64,000 nt of DNA from PALSA-1335 sp965231025 (GCA_965231025.1 OZ246407.1:868001-932000); one strand, 5' to 3'; counted from the stretch's first letter, positions 44,130 to 53,383 are shown. A program made the numbers and translations. The notes: generated by a model from the sequence alone, not told the origin.

Positions 44130-44138
44130 TGTTATACT
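44130..44138 (+). promoter_or_regulatory. Extended -10 promoter for the CorC/CNNM-type gene
   Basis: TG (44130-44131), T, TATACT (44133-44138), seven bases before the ATG at 44146, so transcription would start at or just before the start codon. Confidence 0.4.
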
Positions 44139-44145
44139 TGGAGCC

Positions 44146-45453
44146 ATGAATCAAACACTCTCCGAAATTCTCCTGGTCATCGTCCTCATCCTGTTGAACG
44201 GATTTTTTTCCGGAACGGAAATCGCGCTCATTTCGATAAGAAAAACACGGATAAGGCAGCTGGTGAAAGAAGGAAACAAAAAAGCGGTCCTGGCGGAAAA
44301 AATCCTCAAAAACCCGGAGGAATTCCTGGCAACCGTCCAGGTCGGAATAACGCTGATCAGCACCATCGCATCGGCCTTCGCGGGTGCCAATATCGCGGAT
44401 GCGATCACTCCCATCCTCCAGCAGACACCCTGGCCATTTATCGCGAATAACGCGGCCGGACTGAGTCTGACCGCCGTCGTGCTCGTCATCACATACCTGA
44501 GTGTTATTCTGGGCGAACTTATCCCAAAATCCCTCGGAATCAAATTTTCGGAAAAATTTTCGCTCTTCGCGGTGTACCCGATGTATTTCCTTTCCAAAAT
44601 CGCCTATCCGGTCACAAAAATCCTCACCGGTTCGAGCAATATCGTTCTCAAACTCTTTGGTGATAAAACGAGCTTCATGGAATCAAAACTCACGGAAGAG
44701 GAGTTACGCGCCATCCTGTACGAAAGCCACAAAGCCGGAACCCTCAAAAAGGACGAACACGAAATCCTGGACAACATTTTCGACTTTTCGGACATTGCAG
44801 CGGGACAAATCATGACACCACGTTCCAAAATCTTCGCCGTGGACATCGATGAACCGTACGAAAAAAACATCCAGGCAATCATCGAATCAGGATTCACCAG
44901 GATCCCGGTGTTTAAAGACAACATGGATAAAGTCCTAGGAATCCTCAATATCAAGGATCTCCTCAGGGAACTTCAAACGCGCAAACACCTCAACTCGCTG
45001 GAGAACCTCATAAAAAAAGTCCACTTCGTACCCAACACCCAGCGCATCAGCGAGTTGCTGAAAATATTTCAAAAAGGAAAACTGCACCTGGCGATGGTCA
45101 CCGACGAACACGGCGACATCGACGGGCTGGTGACCATTGAAGACGTCCTTGAAGAAATCGTCGGCGATATTTCCGACGAAAGCGACGAAACGGCAAAACT
45201 CATCGTACAACAGAAAGACGGGGCCTACACCGTCGACGGAAGCATAAGCATCGTAGACTATAACCGCTACTTCAAATCATCGCTGCCCGAAGACCAGCAA
45301 TTCACCACCATCTCCGGATTGCTGCTGGACAAATTTGAAAAAATCCCCGACGCGGGTACGCAAACCACTATCGAAAATTTTGAATTCGTGATCAAAGAAA
45401 AAACCGAACGCATGATTAAGACGGTTACCGTGCGGAAACTCCCGAAAGAATAG
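44146..45453 (+). CDS. CNNM/CorC-type (hemolysin C family) membrane protein
   Basis: About 435 residues from the ATG at 44146; the upstream extension to 44053 has no family similarity. It has a DUF21/CNNM membrane domain (about 5-190, with NGFFSGTEIALIS and LGELIPKSLGI), then a CBS pair (about 205-330, MTPRSKIFAVD, FTRIPVF, GLVTIEDVLEEIVGDI) and a CorC_HlyC domain (about 345-430). Members transport or sense Mg2+ or Na+. The domain set is complete. Confidence 0.93.
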   Translation: MNQTLSEILLVIVLILLNGFFSGTEIALISIRKTRIRQLVKEGNKKAVLAEKILKNPEEFLATVQVGITLISTIASAFAGANIADAITPILQQTPWPFIANNAAGLSLTAVVLVITYLSVILGELIPKSLGIKFSEKFSLFAVYPMYFLSKIAYPVTKILTGSSNIVLKLFGDKTSFMESKLTEEELRAILYESHKAGTLKKDEHEILDNIFDFSDIAAGQIMTPRSKIFAVDIDEPYEKNIQAIIESGFTRIPVFKDNMDKVLGILNIKDLLRELQTRKHLNSLENLIKKVHFVPNTQRISELLKIFQKGKLHLAMVTDEHGDIDGLVTIEDVLEEIVGDISDESDETAKLIVQQKDGAYTVDGSISIVDYNRYFKSSLPEDQQFTTISGLLLDKFEKIPDAGTQTTIENFEFVIKEKTERMIKTVTVRKLPKE

Positions 45454-45522
45454 CCGCATCGAATGGATTTGTCATTTTCCGCCAATGATGTAAAAATTCA
45501 TATATTCCTAACCCCAAAACCA

Positions 45523-45894
45523 ATGAAAATCAAAACCATCGTCACCGCGAGTCTGATCACCCTGTCACTGGCCGGCTGTGCGTCCGGGGCAAAACTCGGA
45601 AACGTGGGAATTCCGGGGGACGCGTCAAACGTCTCCACGAACACCATCGGAAAAAACAACCAGCTGGTGTATATGACCGGCCTGGGAATGAATGAAGCAT
45701 GCACGGCCCAGGAAAAAATCATTGTGGCGGCAAACCTGAAACCCACGGAAGACTCACGGACGGAAGCCACCTATAAAAGGACCTCCTTCAAGGACGAAAA
45801 ATCTCTTCTCACCGTCGTGTGCAGCGAACAAAGAGAAGGTGAAAAATTCATGGGGACAAAAGTCACCCTGACACTTGAGAATCTTTCCGAATAA
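45523..45894 (+). CDS. Small lipoprotein
   Basis: 123 residues from the ATG at 45523. Signal peptide with lipobox LAGC (Cys about 20), followed by a compact domain with one pair of Cys (NEACTAQEK and TVVCSEQR) that may form a disulfide outside the membrane. No known family. Its last codons lie 19 bases before the ung start at 45914. Confidence 0.7.
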   Translation: MKIKTIVTASLITLSLAGCASGAKLGNVGIPGDASNVSTNTIGKNNQLVYMTGLGMNEACTAQEKIIVAANLKPTEDSRTEATYKRTSFKDEKSLLTVVCSEQREGEKFMGTKVTLTLENLSE

Positions 45895-45913
45895 CCATTC
45901 AGCCCACCCGCCG

Positions 45914-46588
45914 ATGGCACAGGTGAAAATCGATCCTTCATGGCAGGCCGTCCTCCGGGAGGAGTTCGACAAAGAGTACTTTGAAAAGCTCATCGCGTTC
46001 GTAAAAAAAGAGTACGCGTCCGCCAGGGTGTACCCTGAAGGAAAAAATATTTTCCGGGCATTTGAACTGTGCCCCTTTGACGCCGTAAAAGTGGTGATTC
46101 TGGGACAGGATCCGTACCATGGTCCCCGCCAGGCGAACGGACTGTGCTTTTCGGTCAACGACGGCATTCCCCTGCCGCCGTCGCTCCAGAATATCTACAA
46201 AGAAATAGAGGATGATCTTGGCGTGCAGATGCCGAAGACAGGGAACCTGGACAACTGGAGCCGGCAGGGAGTTCTTCTTCTGAACGCGACCCTTACCGTT
46301 CGGGCGAATACCGCGGGGTCCCACCAGCACCGGGGCTGGGAAGAGTTTACCGACGCCGTGGTGAAAACGGTCTCCGGAAAAAAAGACCACGTGGTATTTC
46401 TGCTCTGGGGAAAATACGCGCAGGAAAAGGGAAAAATGATCGACCGCTCAAAACATTGCGTCCTCACCGCCGCGCACCCGTCGCCCTTCTCGGCGTACGG
46501 CGGATTCTTCGGCTGCAAACATTTCAGCAAAACAAACGACTATCTGATTTCCGGGGGAGAAAAACCGGTCGACTGGGCGGCCCTCTAA
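45914..46588 (+). CDS. ung: Uracil-DNA glycosylase, family 1
   Basis: Removes uracil from DNA. About 224 residues from the ATG at 45914 (an upstream in-frame ATG at 45875 overlaps the lipoprotein gene). Catalytic loop GQDPYHGPRQANGLCFSV with the Asp, NWSRQGVLLLNATLTVR, and the DNA-intercalating loop HPSPFSAYGGFFGCKHF are all intact. Typical Ung length. Confidence 0.97.
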   Translation: MAQVKIDPSWQAVLREEFDKEYFEKLIAFVKKEYASARVYPEGKNIFRAFELCPFDAVKVVILGQDPYHGPRQANGLCFSVNDGIPLPPSLQNIYKEIEDDLGVQMPKTGNLDNWSRQGVLLLNATLTVRANTAGSHQHRGWEEFTDAVVKTVSGKKDHVVFLLWGKYAQEKGKMIDRSKHCVLTAAHPSPFSAYGGFFGCKHFSKTNDYLISGGEKPVDWAAL

Positions 46589-46607
46589 TGGGCACCGCTA
46601 TCGAATA

Positions 46608-46635
46608 TTGAAAAAAAAAATATTCGTACTATGCT
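46608..46635 (+). promoter_or_regulatory. Promoter for the carbonic-anhydrase-like gene
   Basis: TTGAAA (46608-46613), 16-base spacer, TATGCT (46630-46635), 27 bases before the ATG. An inverted repeat (CGAATATT...AATATTCG, 46602-46626) overlaps its -35 box. Confidence 0.5.
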
Positions 46636-46662
46636 GGTAACTGCCCATAAACCATTCAACAA

Positions 46663-47712
46663 ATGCCAAACCTTCAACTTACCGAATTTCTCCTCAAACA
46701 TAACCAAAAACAAAGCGCTCTGTTCTGCAGTCCTGACGAAGCGCTGTCTCGGAGGCAATACCGGTTCAAACACCCCACGGCGATCGCCGCGATGAAATGC
46801 ATGGACGGCCGCCTTAACCTTTCGATCATCACGAAAACTCCTCCCGGCATCATCCAACCCTTCCGGAACATCGGAGGAATGTTTGACCTGGGCTGGCCGT
46901 ACTTTGGTGAACTACTGAATGACTGGGTGAAAAACACCATCAGCATGGGAGCCGACTGTGTGATTCTGGTGACCTACCACTGGTCAAAAGACAGCAAAGG
47001 AAGAGGATGCAAAGGTTTTCACTACGACGTTCAGTCTTCGTTCGAATACACTAAAAACCTCAAACATCAGGTCGAAAGGGTCTTCGGAAAACTCCACAGC
47101 ACGGTCTATCCAATCCAGGTGGGCATCGAAACCGACGAAGACGCCCTGATTCTTCACGGTGAAAACGGTGAAACGTTGAACCTCGCAAACGAACCGGAAA
47201 TCCAGGAAATGGAGTTGTATCTTCAACTTCAAAGACTGTTTCCCGACATGAAACAGCGTATTCTGGAAGACCTTATTCCCCTGCTGTTGGGAAATCTGCG
47301 CCACATTTCCGAAGTCAGGGAAACAAAACGCCCGATCGAAGACACCCAGCACAAAGAGCAAATCCTTGCCATCGGACGCGGTTTTGACTGGCTGCACCTG
47401 CCGAACAAAGCCCTGATCATCGGGCCATACAGTTACAACCTCAGCGAATCGATCATCACCGCGGCAAATATTTTGATGGATAACCTGAAAAAGAAACGCA
47501 TCCCTCAAAACAACGGCATTGTACTGATGTCCTCGGCCGCCTACCGGGACGAAGCCGGGCCCGAACGGTTCCGTGCCATCGAAAAAACTCAGTCCCTCGC
47601 AAACTTCTCGCTGGAAACCATCAAGACCAACGTCCCCAAACTCATCCCCCACATCAGGCTCCTGATGGGAATCGTGAATCTGAACACGAGGCTTTTCAAG
47701 AAGATGAGTTAA
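46663..47712 (+). CDS. CsoSCA-like beta-type carbonic anhydrase homologue
   Basis: 349-residue soluble protein. It shows the zinc and catalytic pattern of beta-class carbonic anhydrases: MKCMDGR gives Cys46, Asp48 and Arg50 (CxDxR), and YHWSKDSKGRGC gives His106 and Cys116. The wide His-Cys spacing of ten resembles the carboxysome shell enzyme CsoSCA rather than ordinary beta enzymes (two residues between). No shell proteins or RuBisCO lie in this window, so a carboxysome role is unlikely. It may be a free CO2/bicarbonate enzyme. Monocistronic, with its own promoter. Family call is by residue pattern only. Confidence 0.7.
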   Translation: MPNLQLTEFLLKHNQKQSALFCSPDEALSRRQYRFKHPTAIAAMKCMDGRLNLSIITKTPPGIIQPFRNIGGMFDLGWPYFGELLNDWVKNTISMGADCVILVTYHWSKDSKGRGCKGFHYDVQSSFEYTKNLKHQVERVFGKLHSTVYPIQVGIETDEDALILHGENGETLNLANEPEIQEMELYLQLQRLFPDMKQRILEDLIPLLLGNLRHISEVRETKRPIEDTQHKEQILAIGRGFDWLHLPNKALIIGPYSYNLSESIITAANILMDNLKKKRIPQNNGIVLMSSAAYRDEAGPERFRAIEKTQSLANFSLETIKTNVPKLIPHIRLLMGIVNLNTRLFKKMS

Positions 47713-47830
47713 GTAAAAAAATACAGACCGTCGAGAATCTATGCCCGTTGCCTCAACCCGCGCTGGACGTAAATCCCCCGTTGCTTTTTGACTTGAAACG
47801 ATTCAAAATACGAAACGTTTAAGGCTTCTT

Positions 47831-47836
47831 TACAAT
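47831..47836 (+). promoter_or_regulatory. -10 box for the DHS-like gene, leaderless spacing
   Basis: TACAAT (47831-47836), six bases before the ATG at 47843. No convincing -35. Confidence 0.4.
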
Positions 47837-47842
47837 ATATTT

Positions 47843-48940
47843 ATGAAAAAGAAATTCAGCCAGCTGTCGCCCGGACTCAAAAAATACATCGTTGCTGAAC
47901 GGGGCGGCGGAAAAACGGGAACATTAAGTTCATACACTAAAAAAAGCAAAACCCCTGTTTCAACCTTTGCAGACCACACCCTCAACCACACGAACGGCGG
48001 GGCCTCTTACCAGGCGGCAATGTGGCTCAAAAACCACCTGGATAAAGGAGGGAAACTCGTCGTCACCATCGCGGGGGCATTAAGCTCCTTCCAGGTCGGC
48101 GTCATGCTTGCGGATCTTATCCGGCAGAACAAAGTCCACCTCATCTCCGCTACCGGAGCGAACCACGAAGAGTCGTACTACCGCTACGTCGCCCATTCCC
48201 ACTACGCATACATTCCCCGCTATACGGAACTCACCCCGGAACAGGAAGCGGAACTCCGCGACGCCGGACTCCGCCGCATCACCGACACGTTCCTGCCGGA
48301 AGACGAAAGCGTCCGCATCATGGAACCTCACCTTTTGAAAATGTGGAAAAAAGCTCAGAAAGAAGGGAAACGCTACTTTCCCCATGAATATTTCCGCCGC
48401 CTCTTTTCCGAAGGGCTCATCAAACCGGACCCCCAGGCAAACCCGGAAGACTGCTGGACCTACGCGGCCTACAAGAAAAACATTCCCGTTATTATCCCGG
48501 GATTTGAGGATTCAACGATGGGAAACATTTTCGCCAGCTACACCTACGGGGGAAAATACCGAACAGACAAAAGCGTCATTCTTGACCAGTCTGTCATGAA
48601 AAGCGGACTTGAGTACTTTACCTACATGTACGACTGGTACATGGAAAACTCCAAAAACAGTCCCATCGCCTTCCTCCAGCTCGGGGGAGGAATCGCCGCG
48701 GACTTCCCCATTTGCGTTGTCCCCTCGCTCAAACACGACCTTCAATACCCCAAAGTCCGCGACTGGGCGGGCTTCATTGAAATCGGGTCCTCCCCGATGT
48801 CCTACGGTTCCTATTCCGGCGCGGGCGGCAAGGAAAAAATCACCTGGGACAAACTCTCCACCCAAAGCTATTACCAGATCATCCAGAGCGACGTAACCGT
48901 CGTATTCCCATGGATCGCCGCGGTACTGCTTGGTTTATAA
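47843..48940 (+). CDS. Deoxyhypusine synthase-like protein
   Basis: 365-residue enzyme of the deoxyhypusine/homospermidine synthase fold. The NAD-binding start is TIAGALSSFQVGVMLADLI, the middle has IPVIIPGFEDSTMGN, and near the end KEKITWDKL aligns with the catalytic Lys region of eukaryotic DHS (Lys about 337). Bacteria have no eIF5A, so it probably moves an aminobutyl group onto a small amine (for example homospermidine synthesis) or an unknown acceptor. A SpeD-like gene lies 1.5 kb downstream. Confidence 0.88.
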   Translation: MKKKFSQLSPGLKKYIVAERGGGKTGTLSSYTKKSKTPVSTFADHTLNHTNGGASYQAAMWLKNHLDKGGKLVVTIAGALSSFQVGVMLADLIRQNKVHLISATGANHEESYYRYVAHSHYAYIPRYTELTPEQEAELRDAGLRRITDTFLPEDESVRIMEPHLLKMWKKAQKEGKRYFPHEYFRRLFSEGLIKPDPQANPEDCWTYAAYKKNIPVIIPGFEDSTMGNIFASYTYGGKYRTDKSVILDQSVMKSGLEYFTYMYDWYMENSKNSPIAFLQLGGGIAADFPICVVPSLKHDLQYPKVRDWAGFIEIGSSPMSYGSYSGAGGKEKITWDKLSTQSYYQIIQSDVTVVFPWIAAVLLGL

Positions 48941-48975
48941 ATCAATGATGTAAAATCCCCACTAACCCAACATAT

Positions 48976-49512
48976 ATGTCACAATCAAAATCTCAGCTTG
49001 GCATCTGGATAGCCATTATCGCGGTCATCAGCGTAACGGGCCTTGCCGTGATGTACGGACAGGGACAACTCAATCTGGGCGCCGTGGGGGTACAGCCCAA
49101 AAAGGTGTCAAGAGTGGCGCTCACGGAGTGTCCTCCCGGATCAAAAAGTCAGGATAAGTTCTGTATTTTCACCCTGGAACCCCTTGAATATTACGTCACC
49201 AAAGATGGAGATAAGTTTGTGATCCACGGACCGAAAGTGACGGAAATCTTCACAAGCAACGCGTGGAACTTCAAGGAAGGAACAACATTCAAAGGCGACG
49301 CATACTCAGTTGCCAAATTCGCGTTCACCATGATGGATCTCACCTTCAAACCAACGGAGAGGGGCGGAGAAAAAATCCCGTCATTCGTTTTTGACCGGAC
49401 GACCGCCGTAAAAATCCAGGGTTCCAGGTTCGTTGAAGTTGAACTTCCGGACTCCGTAAAACTGAGATTCAACACCTTCAATATTCCCGACAAAGACCTG
49501 AACAACCAATAG
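48976..49512 (+). CDS. Membrane-anchored protein of unknown function
   Basis: 178 residues: one N-terminal helix (about 8-27), then an extracellular domain with two Cys (TECPPGSKSQDKFCIFTLEP) that may pair, and a beta-rich remainder. No family recognised. It ends 1 base before the convergent SPFH gene and follows the DHS-like gene by 35 bases, so it may share its transcript. Confidence 0.7.
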   Translation: MSQSKSQLGIWIAIIAVISVTGLAVMYGQGQLNLGAVGVQPKKVSRVALTECPPGSKSQDKFCIFTLEPLEYYVTKDGDKFVIHGPKVTEIFTSNAWNFKEGTTFKGDAYSVAKFAFTMMDLTFKPTERGGEKIPSFVFDRTTAVKIQGSRFVEVELPDSVKLRFNTFNIPDKDLNNQ

Positions 49513-49513
49513 T

Positions 49514-50416
49514 TTATTTCTCTTTCGTCTCCTGCGAGGCAATGAGCTGCTTCATGAGGTCCGAGGCCTTGCCGATTTGGGTGTCCATAAAGATCACTTT
49601 GTTGTTCGGCGCCTGCCCGATGCCTTTCAGCGTGTCCAGATACTGGGTCAGGGTCAGAATCGCCATGATCTCCTTGGATTCCTGATGCGTCGCGACCTTC
49701 ATGATCTCAAAAGACTCCTTCAGACCGCGGGCAATGGCCTCACGCTCAAGCGCGATACCTTCACCCTGAAGCTGCTTGCGGATCTTGTCGGCCTCCGCTT
49801 CCTTCACAGCCTGAATTTTGATGGCCTCACCCTTGTTTTCGGCCGCTTTGCGCAACTGTTCCGAAGCCACCACCTCAGACATCGCCTGGGTAATGGTACT
49901 TGGGAAATTCACGTTCACGATCTGGAAGCTTTTGATGATAACCCCCCACTCCTCGAGCTGCTTCTCGAGATCTGTTTTGATATGAAGGGCGAGCTCCTCC
50001 TTCTTTTCCAGAATCCCTTCGTGCGTTTCCTTTGCAATGTACGTTCTGAGCGAATTTTCGATGATCGCGCCAATGGACTGCTCCCGGTTCTGAAGCACAT
50101 AGGTAAAACGCTTTATGCCGTCGGCGGTTGAGTCCACGGCATAGATAAGATTGGTCGCAACATCCACGATGACCTTGTCTTTTGACGGGTACTTGCCGTT
50201 GATGGCAAAATTCTGCTGCCTGAGTGAAACCTTGGCCGCAACCCTTTCAATCAAAGGAAGCTTAAAATTAATACCCGCGGTCATAATGCGGTTGAACCTC
50301 CCCAGATACTCGATGACAAAAACGGTGTTCTGCTGGATAATCCTGACGTTCTTGAGTATGACAAAAAGAACAAGTGCCCCGATGACAAACGTTGAAAACA
50401 TTGAAAATTCATCCAT
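49514..50416 (-). CDS. SPFH/stomatin-like membrane protein
   Basis: 300-residue protein with an N-terminal membrane anchor (about 7-24), a band 7/SPFH domain (about 25-190, VFVIEYLGRFNRIMTAGINFKLP, IIKSFQIVNVNFP) and a helical coiled-coil end (about 190-270) rich in Ala/Glu/Lys. Such proteins form ring or vault assemblies on membranes and often work with proteases. Length and order are typical of stomatin/slipin-like members. Partner protease not seen nearby. Confidence 0.92.
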   Translation of the reverse strand: MDEFSMFSTFVIGALVLFVILKNVRIIQQNTVFVIEYLGRFNRIMTAGINFKLPLIERVAAKVSLRQQNFAINGKYPSKDKVIVDVATNLIYAVDSTADGIKRFTYVLQNREQSIGAIIENSLRTYIAKETHEGILEKKEELALHIKTDLEKQLEEWGVIIKSFQIVNVNFPSTITQAMSEVVASEQLRKAAENKGEAIKIQAVKEAEADKIRKQLQGEGIALEREAIARGLKESFEIMKVATHQESKEIMAILTLTQYLDTLKGIGQAPNNKVIFMDTQIGKASDLMKQLIASQETKEK

Positions 50417-50487
50417 AGAGTTGAAACATAATCAATAAGACACGCCCAGCATAGCGGGGCTTCATGATTATGACAACTCATGAAACG

Positions 50488-50955
50488 TCAGTTCGTCTTC
50501 TTCTTCATGGTCAGTTCAGCCTTCCCCTTACTGACCGTAAGCTTGTGATATTTGGTGTCTATCCGGAAATAGTTTCTGCCCCTCTCGACAAACTGATGTT
50601 CAATCTTCGTCGGGAAAAAATACAGTTTACAAAACTTTTCAGCCTGCTTGGGATCAAAAGGGCGGCATGAGTAAATATCGATGGTAATAAACCTTTTTTT
50701 GGAAAGCGTATGAATCACGACGGAACTTTCGATTAAAGGCACCCACCCGGAAAGACCGGCCTTTTCGGGGTACAGCTCCTGATCACTGCGAAAAACATCG
50801 GGGGGAGCCTGTTTCTTCATTCCAAGATCGTCAACAATATCGTCCAAAAAGTCGTAACAAAGATCCAGATCGTTGCAAACTCCCGGCTTGCAACCATAAA
50901 AATCCAACAAAAGCTGGAACCCGAACACGTGATCAGACTTCTTGGGAGCCTTCAT
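50488..50955 (-). CDS. SpeD-like pyruvoyl-dependent decarboxylase
   Basis: 155-residue homologue of S-adenosylmethionine decarboxylase proenzyme. The self-cleavage site is IESSVVIHT: Ser77 would become the pyruvoyl group, His82 follows at the conserved spacing of 5, and Cys97 (DIYSC) at 15 more, as in Thermotoga SpeD (Ser63, His68, Cys83). The usual ESH reads ESS. The late FFPTKIEHQFVERG matches the family. SpeD homologues in some bacteria have become arginine or ornithine decarboxylases, so the substrate is open. The DHS-like gene nearby supports polyamine metabolism. Confidence 0.82.
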   Translation of the reverse strand: MKAPKKSDHVFGFQLLLDFYGCKPGVCNDLDLCYDFLDDIVDDLGMKKQAPPDVFRSDQELYPEKAGLSGWVPLIESSVVIHTLSKKRFITIDIYSCRPFDPKQAEKFCKLYFFPTKIEHQFVERGRNYFRIDTKYHKLTVSKGKAELTMKKKTN

Positions 50956-51022
50956 GATGAAGCATTAAGAATCCACCCATTATACACGAAAAAGACCTCC
51001 AAATCCAGAAGGCAGAGGGGGA

Positions 51023-51364
51023 TTATTTATCCTTCAGCATCGAAAAGAATCCGTTCACGAGCGACAATACGAGGGAAAACAGGAGTGCCCACCAAAAGCC
51101 GTCCACAACAAAACCCGGCACAAGTCGTGCAGCCAGCAATATCAGTAGCCCGTTGATGACGAGTGAAAAAAGTCCCAGGGTTAAAATGGTAATAGGAAGA
51201 GCAAGCAGATGAAGGATCGGCTTCAAAATGGCATTGATGAGCCCCACGACAACGGCAAGGACCAAAAGAGTCGCCACTCCCCCCTGTATATGAACACCTG
51301 GAAGAAGGTATGCCGCGACGCCCAAGGACGCCGCCGAAAGAATCCAGTTGATCAGAATATTCAT
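51023..51364 (-). CDS. Phage-holin-IV-like small membrane protein
   Basis: 113 residues from the ATG at 51364, with four helices and the family pattern AAYLLPGVHIQGG...GLINAILKPIL...LPITILTLGLFSLVINGLLI. This matches the widespread family named after mycobacterial phage holin (superfamily IV), which in most genomes is an ordinary membrane protein of unknown role. Nothing phage-like surrounds it. Confidence 0.9.
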   Translation of the reverse strand: MNILINWILSAASLGVAAYLLPGVHIQGGVATLLVLAVVVGLINAILKPILHLLALPITILTLGLFSLVINGLLILLAARLVPGFVVDGFWWALLFSLVLSLVNGFFSMLKDK

Positions 51365-51474
51365 AGCCCGCAAGTTATGAGTTATTGTAACCCGATCATA
51401 CCACAAAACCGCTCAAATAACCTCGGGAACATACCCTTCTTGAAAATGAGGAGGGATGTTAAGATAGTCCCCGT

Positions 51475-52668
51475 ATGACAACTATGAAAAGAATCTTGAC
51501 GATGCTCACCGCCCTCGTGCTGTTGGGAACGACCGGAATAACAATTCCCCCGGCCTTTGCCCAAACCGAAGACCAAGCGCAAATTCAGGAAACCCAGCAG
51601 GAGTTCTTTAAAGCGCGGATCATAAAGGTGACCGACGAAGGCCAACAGATCGGGCTGGACGGCATTAAAACCTATCTCCAGTCGTACCTGCTCAAAGGGC
51701 TGGACGAAGAATGGAAAAACAAAGAAGTCACCGTCACCAACAGCGAGTTCAATACTATAGGACTGGAGGCGTTCAAACCGGGCGACGTGTTGATTGTCGC
51801 CCAAAACACCAACGAACAAGGGGTAAGCCAGTATTATGTCGTGGACTTCGTCCGGGAATCCCCGATCTACATCCTGACGTTCCTTTTCATGGGAATGGTG
51901 ATCCTCATCGGAAAAATGAAGGGGATCAAGGCTTTGCTTTCACTTGCGGTAAGCTTCATCGTCATCATCTGGTTCATTCTCCCGCAAATCGTCCAGGGCA
52001 ACGACCCGGTATTGATCAGCATCATCGGGGCCATCATCATCACCATCATTTCCCTGTACCTGACGTACGGATTCAAATATTTCACCCACGTCGGTGTAGT
52101 AAGCATGGGCATCAGCCTCATTATCACCGTCATTATCACCACCGTCTTCACCGAATGGACCAAACTGACCGGTAACGTGGATGAACAGGCCACGCTGCTC
52201 ACCCAGATGCTCGGATCAAACTTCAACGTCAAGGGACTGCTGCTTGCGGCGTTCATCATCGGCGCCATCGGCGTCCTCGACGACATCGTCATCAACCAGA
52301 TCTCGTTGATCGAGGAACTTCACCGCGCCGACCGTTCCATGTCATGGCAAAAACTTTTCCAGCGGGGACTCAAAGTGGGAGTCGACCACATCTCCGCCAT
52401 CGTGAACACGCTATTCCTGGCATACGTTGGCGCTTCCCTCCCCCTCCTGCTGCTTTTTTCCGCGGACCAGATCAGCAAATACAACTACTCAACCATCATC
52501 AATCTTGAAGTCATCGCCACCGAAATCGTCCGTACGCTGACAGGGTCCCTCGGCCTCATCGTTGCCGTACCGATCGCCACGTTCATCGCTGCCATCTTCA
52601 TTCCGAAATATTTCCAGAAACACCAGGACGAGCTCAAAAGAAAAACATTTTCCCCACACGTTCACTAA
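51475..52668 (+). CDS. YibE/F-like membrane protein
   Basis: 397 residues: signal peptide (about 1-30), an extracellular domain (about 35-125) and a membrane part with about eight helices matching YibE/F, including RVTFLFMGMVILIGKMKGIKAL-like and GAIGVLDDIVINQISLIEELHRA. An extended -10 (TGTTAAGAT, 51458-51466) lies just upstream. Function not established; transport has been suggested for the family. The second Met (51484) is an equally good start. Confidence 0.88.
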   Translation: MTTMKRILTMLTALVLLGTTGITIPPAFAQTEDQAQIQETQQEFFKARIIKVTDEGQQIGLDGIKTYLQSYLLKGLDEEWKNKEVTVTNSEFNTIGLEAFKPGDVLIVAQNTNEQGVSQYYVVDFVRESPIYILTFLFMGMVILIGKMKGIKALLSLAVSFIVIIWFILPQIVQGNDPVLISIIGAIIITIISLYLTYGFKYFTHVGVVSMGISLIITVIITTVFTEWTKLTGNVDEQATLLTQMLGSNFNVKGLLLAAFIIGAIGVLDDIVINQISLIEELHRADRSMSWQKLFQRGLKVGVDHISAIVNTLFLAYVGASLPLLLLFSADQISKYNYSTIINLEVIATEIVRTLTGSLGLIVAVPIATFIAAIFIPKYFQKHQDELKRKTFSPHVH

Positions 52669-52689
52669 ACCGGGCAAAACCCGACCTAT

Positions 52690-53370
52690 ATGCGAATCAA
52701 CAAATTTCTGGCCTCCAGCGGCATGTGTTCACGCCGCCAGGCTGACGAACTTATCAAAAACGGCAAAGTCACGATCAACGGAAAGAAAGCCGAACTCGGC
52801 GACCAGGTTGAAGGAACGGAAGATGTCCGGATCAACGGGAAACCGGCAAAACCCATCGAACAAAAAGTCTATATCGCGTTCCACAAACCGTACGGCGTCA
52901 TCTGCACCACGGACCCGAACGCCGACAACAACATCATCGATTACATCAAATTCCCCACGAGGATCTTCCCGATCGGAAGACTGGACGTTGAGTCATCGGG
53001 ACTGATTCTCCTGACCAACGACGGCGACATCGTGAACAAAATCTCCAAGGCCCAGAACGGATTCCAGAAAGAGTACCATGTGACCGTGGACAAACCGATC
53101 ACTCCGGAGGGGCTCACAAAACTGAGTGAAGGAGTCGTCATCCTTGGAAAAAAAACGCTGCCGGCCATCACCGAAAGAATCAGCCCGAACCAGTTTTCCA
53201 TCATCATCGTCCAGGGCATGAACCGGCAGATCCGCAGAATGTGTGAAGCAGTCGGATATAACGTCAAAATCCTCAAACGCGTCCGCATCAAAAACATCAC
53301 CCTCGATGAACTCCCCAGGGGAAAATGGCGGGAACTGACGCCCGAGGAGGTCAAAGCCCTTCTGCAATAA
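52690..53370 (+). CDS. RsuA/RluB-type pseudouridine synthase
   Basis: 226-residue rRNA pseudouridine synthase: S4 RNA-binding domain (about 1-50, RINKFLASSGMCSRRQADELI) and catalytic domain with the Asp in GRLDVESSGLILLTNDG, then MNRQIRRMCEAVGY. Which rRNA site (small or large subunit) cannot be decided from sequence. It lies 21 bases after yibE/F and could share its transcript. Confidence 0.93.
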   Translation: MRINKFLASSGMCSRRQADELIKNGKVTINGKKAELGDQVEGTEDVRINGKPAKPIEQKVYIAFHKPYGVICTTDPNADNNIIDYIKFPTRIFPIGRLDVESSGLILLTNDGDIVNKISKAQNGFQKEYHVTVDKPITPEGLTKLSEGVVILGKKTLPAITERISPNQFSIIIVQGMNRQIRRMCEAVGYNVKILKRVRIKNITLDELPRGKWRELTPEEVKALLQ

Positions 53371-53383
53371 TGAATAAAACACC

